A program made the translations under genes and the position numbers. Below, piece after piece: positions 63,362-64,000 of a stretch of 64,000 bases of DNA. The stretch is from Pseudomonas capsici (GTDB lineage Bacteria; Pseudomonadota; Gammaproteobacteria; Pseudomonadales; Pseudomonadaceae), in the NCBI RefSeq assembly GCF_017165765.1, contig NZ_JAFGZD010000021.1:33821-97820 (forward strand). The letters are read 5' to 3'. The notes under the pieces were generated by a model that saw only the letters and a list, made by a program, of their open reading frames with translations, was not told the origin of the DNA and did not search any database. Numbering within the stretch: position 1 is the first letter of the stretch; every line of letters starts with the position of its first letter.

Positions 63362-63422
63362 TAGCAGCATTGAGGCATTTCTTCGCCCTCCCAAAAAAAG
63401 CCAACCGAACGGAGCCCGTCCA

Positions 63423-64000
63423 ATGAAGCGTCGCAGCCTGATCAAAGCTTTCACCCTGACCGCATCAATCGCCGCAATGGGTATGACCTGGACAGTTCAG
63501 GCAGCCGAAACGATCAAGGTCGGTATTCTGCATTCGCTTTCCGGGACCATGGCCATTTCCGAGACTTCGCTCAAGGACATGGCGCTGATGACCATCGATG
63601 AAATCAATGCCAAGGGTGGCGTGAACGGCAAGATGCTGGAACCTGTGGTCGTGGACCCGGCCTCCAACTGGCCGCTGTTCGCGGAAAAGGGCCGTCAGTT
63701 GCTGACTCAGGACAAGGTCGCTGTAGTGTTCGGCTGCTGGACATCCGTGTCCCGCAAATCGGTACTGCCGGTCTTTGAAGAGCTCAACGGCCTGTTGTTC
63801 TACCCTGTGCAGTACGAAGGCGAAGAGATGTCGCCGAACGTGTTCTATACCGGTGCAGCGCCCAACCAGCAGGCGATTCCTGCGGTCGAGTACCTGATGG
63901 GCGAAGACGGCGGCTCGGCCAAGCGCTTCTTCCTGCTGGGCACCGACTACGTTTACCCGCGTACTACCAACAAGATTCTGCGCGCATTCCTGCACTCCAA
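63423..64000 (+). CDS. urtA: Urea ABC transporter substrate-binding protein UrtA, 5' part
   Basis: The first 192 codons are present; the gene runs off the window. A twin-arginine-like leader (KRRSLIKAFTLTASI; cleavage near VQAAE) is followed by the Leu/amide-binding fold: IKVGILHSLSGTMAISE, MTIDEINAKGGVNGK, VFGCWTSVSRKSVLPVFEEL and LLFYPVQYEGEE, typical of UrtA. GGAG lies eight bases before the ATG. It delivers urea or short amides to an ABC importer as a nitrogen source. Position after the retS block matches P. aeruginosa, apart from the inserted segment. Confidence 0.9.
   Translation, partial: MKRRSLIKAFTLTASIAAMGMTWTVQAAETIKVGILHSLSGTMAISETSLKDMALMTIDEINAKGGVNGKMLEPVVVDPASNWPLFAEKGRQLLTQDKVAVVFGCWTSVSRKSVLPVFEELNGLLFYPVQYEGEEMSPNVFYTGAAPNQQAIPAVEYLMGEDGGSAKRFFLLGTDYVYPRTTNKILRAFLHS

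Noticed and set aside
1..64000. CRISPR arrays, tRNA/rRNA genes and insertion sequences
   Set aside because: No regularly spaced repeats, cloverleaf sequences or transposase genes were seen on either strand by reading; a scan with dedicated tools was not possible.

Overview
The window reads as a chromosomal segment of a Pseudomonas species. It is G+C-rich throughout, and nearly every core gene falls into a gene order known from pseudomonads: speA-SUI1-NUDIX-DUF2333-gcbA, dsbD-aroQ-accB-accC-prmA-dusB-fis-purH-purD-retS, and the flp/tad/rcp pilus locus with pprA, pprB and fppA. Species cannot be fixed from sequence alone. No rRNA, tRNA or CRISPR array was seen.

Layout. 1-1500: tail of an S24 phage-type repressor, an SOS box driving a DUF1654 gene, two palindromic operators and a PrtN-like activator. 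This is a bacteriocin-control module without bacteriocin structural genes in view. 1504-9460: the autotransporter esterase EstA, a thiolase / ketoreductase / MaoC hydratase trio, a MazG-like pyrophosphohydrolase, CmoM and two DUF4136 lipoproteins. 9568-24726: a complete Tad (Flp) pilus locus with its own prepilin peptidase and its PprAB two-component system, plus a single-domain response regulator next to flp. 24811-30546: a small membrane protein, a MATE exporter, a short orphan VgrG, REP-type palindromes, speA and an SUI1 factor. 30722-49370: conserved housekeeping and signalling genes ending in retS and a MarC protein. 49371-52275: four mutually related genes of unknown function in one operon. 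52635-60174: two divergent cobalamin operons. 60288-63104: a copper-handling cluster. 63423-end: start of urtA behind a sigma-54 promoter.

How the genes work together. Three regulators of the attached versus free lifestyle lie within 40 kb: PprAB controlling the Tad pilus, the GcbA-type diguanylate cyclase, and RetS. The cobalamin genes give most of the corrin-ring methylation and rearrangement steps from precorrin-2 on; they mix an oxygen-dependent CobG with a CbiD-type C1 methyltransferase and a CbiG-CobJ fusion. The fatty-acid trio supplies the thiolase, reductase and hydratase chemistries of acyl-chain metabolism. aroQ-accB-accC, purH and purD are core biosynthesis.

The best candidate for something undescribed is the 49371-52275 operon. 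Its four proteins share an N-terminal helical motif, a central Phe-x-(Ile/Val)-x-x-Cys strand and a C-terminal amphipathic helix, yet are strongly diverged and match no family I recognise. Also worth attention: a perfect 18-bp palindrome between cobG and cobL, a composite cruciform of about 113 bp between purH and purD, and tandem operators ahead of the PrtN-like gene.
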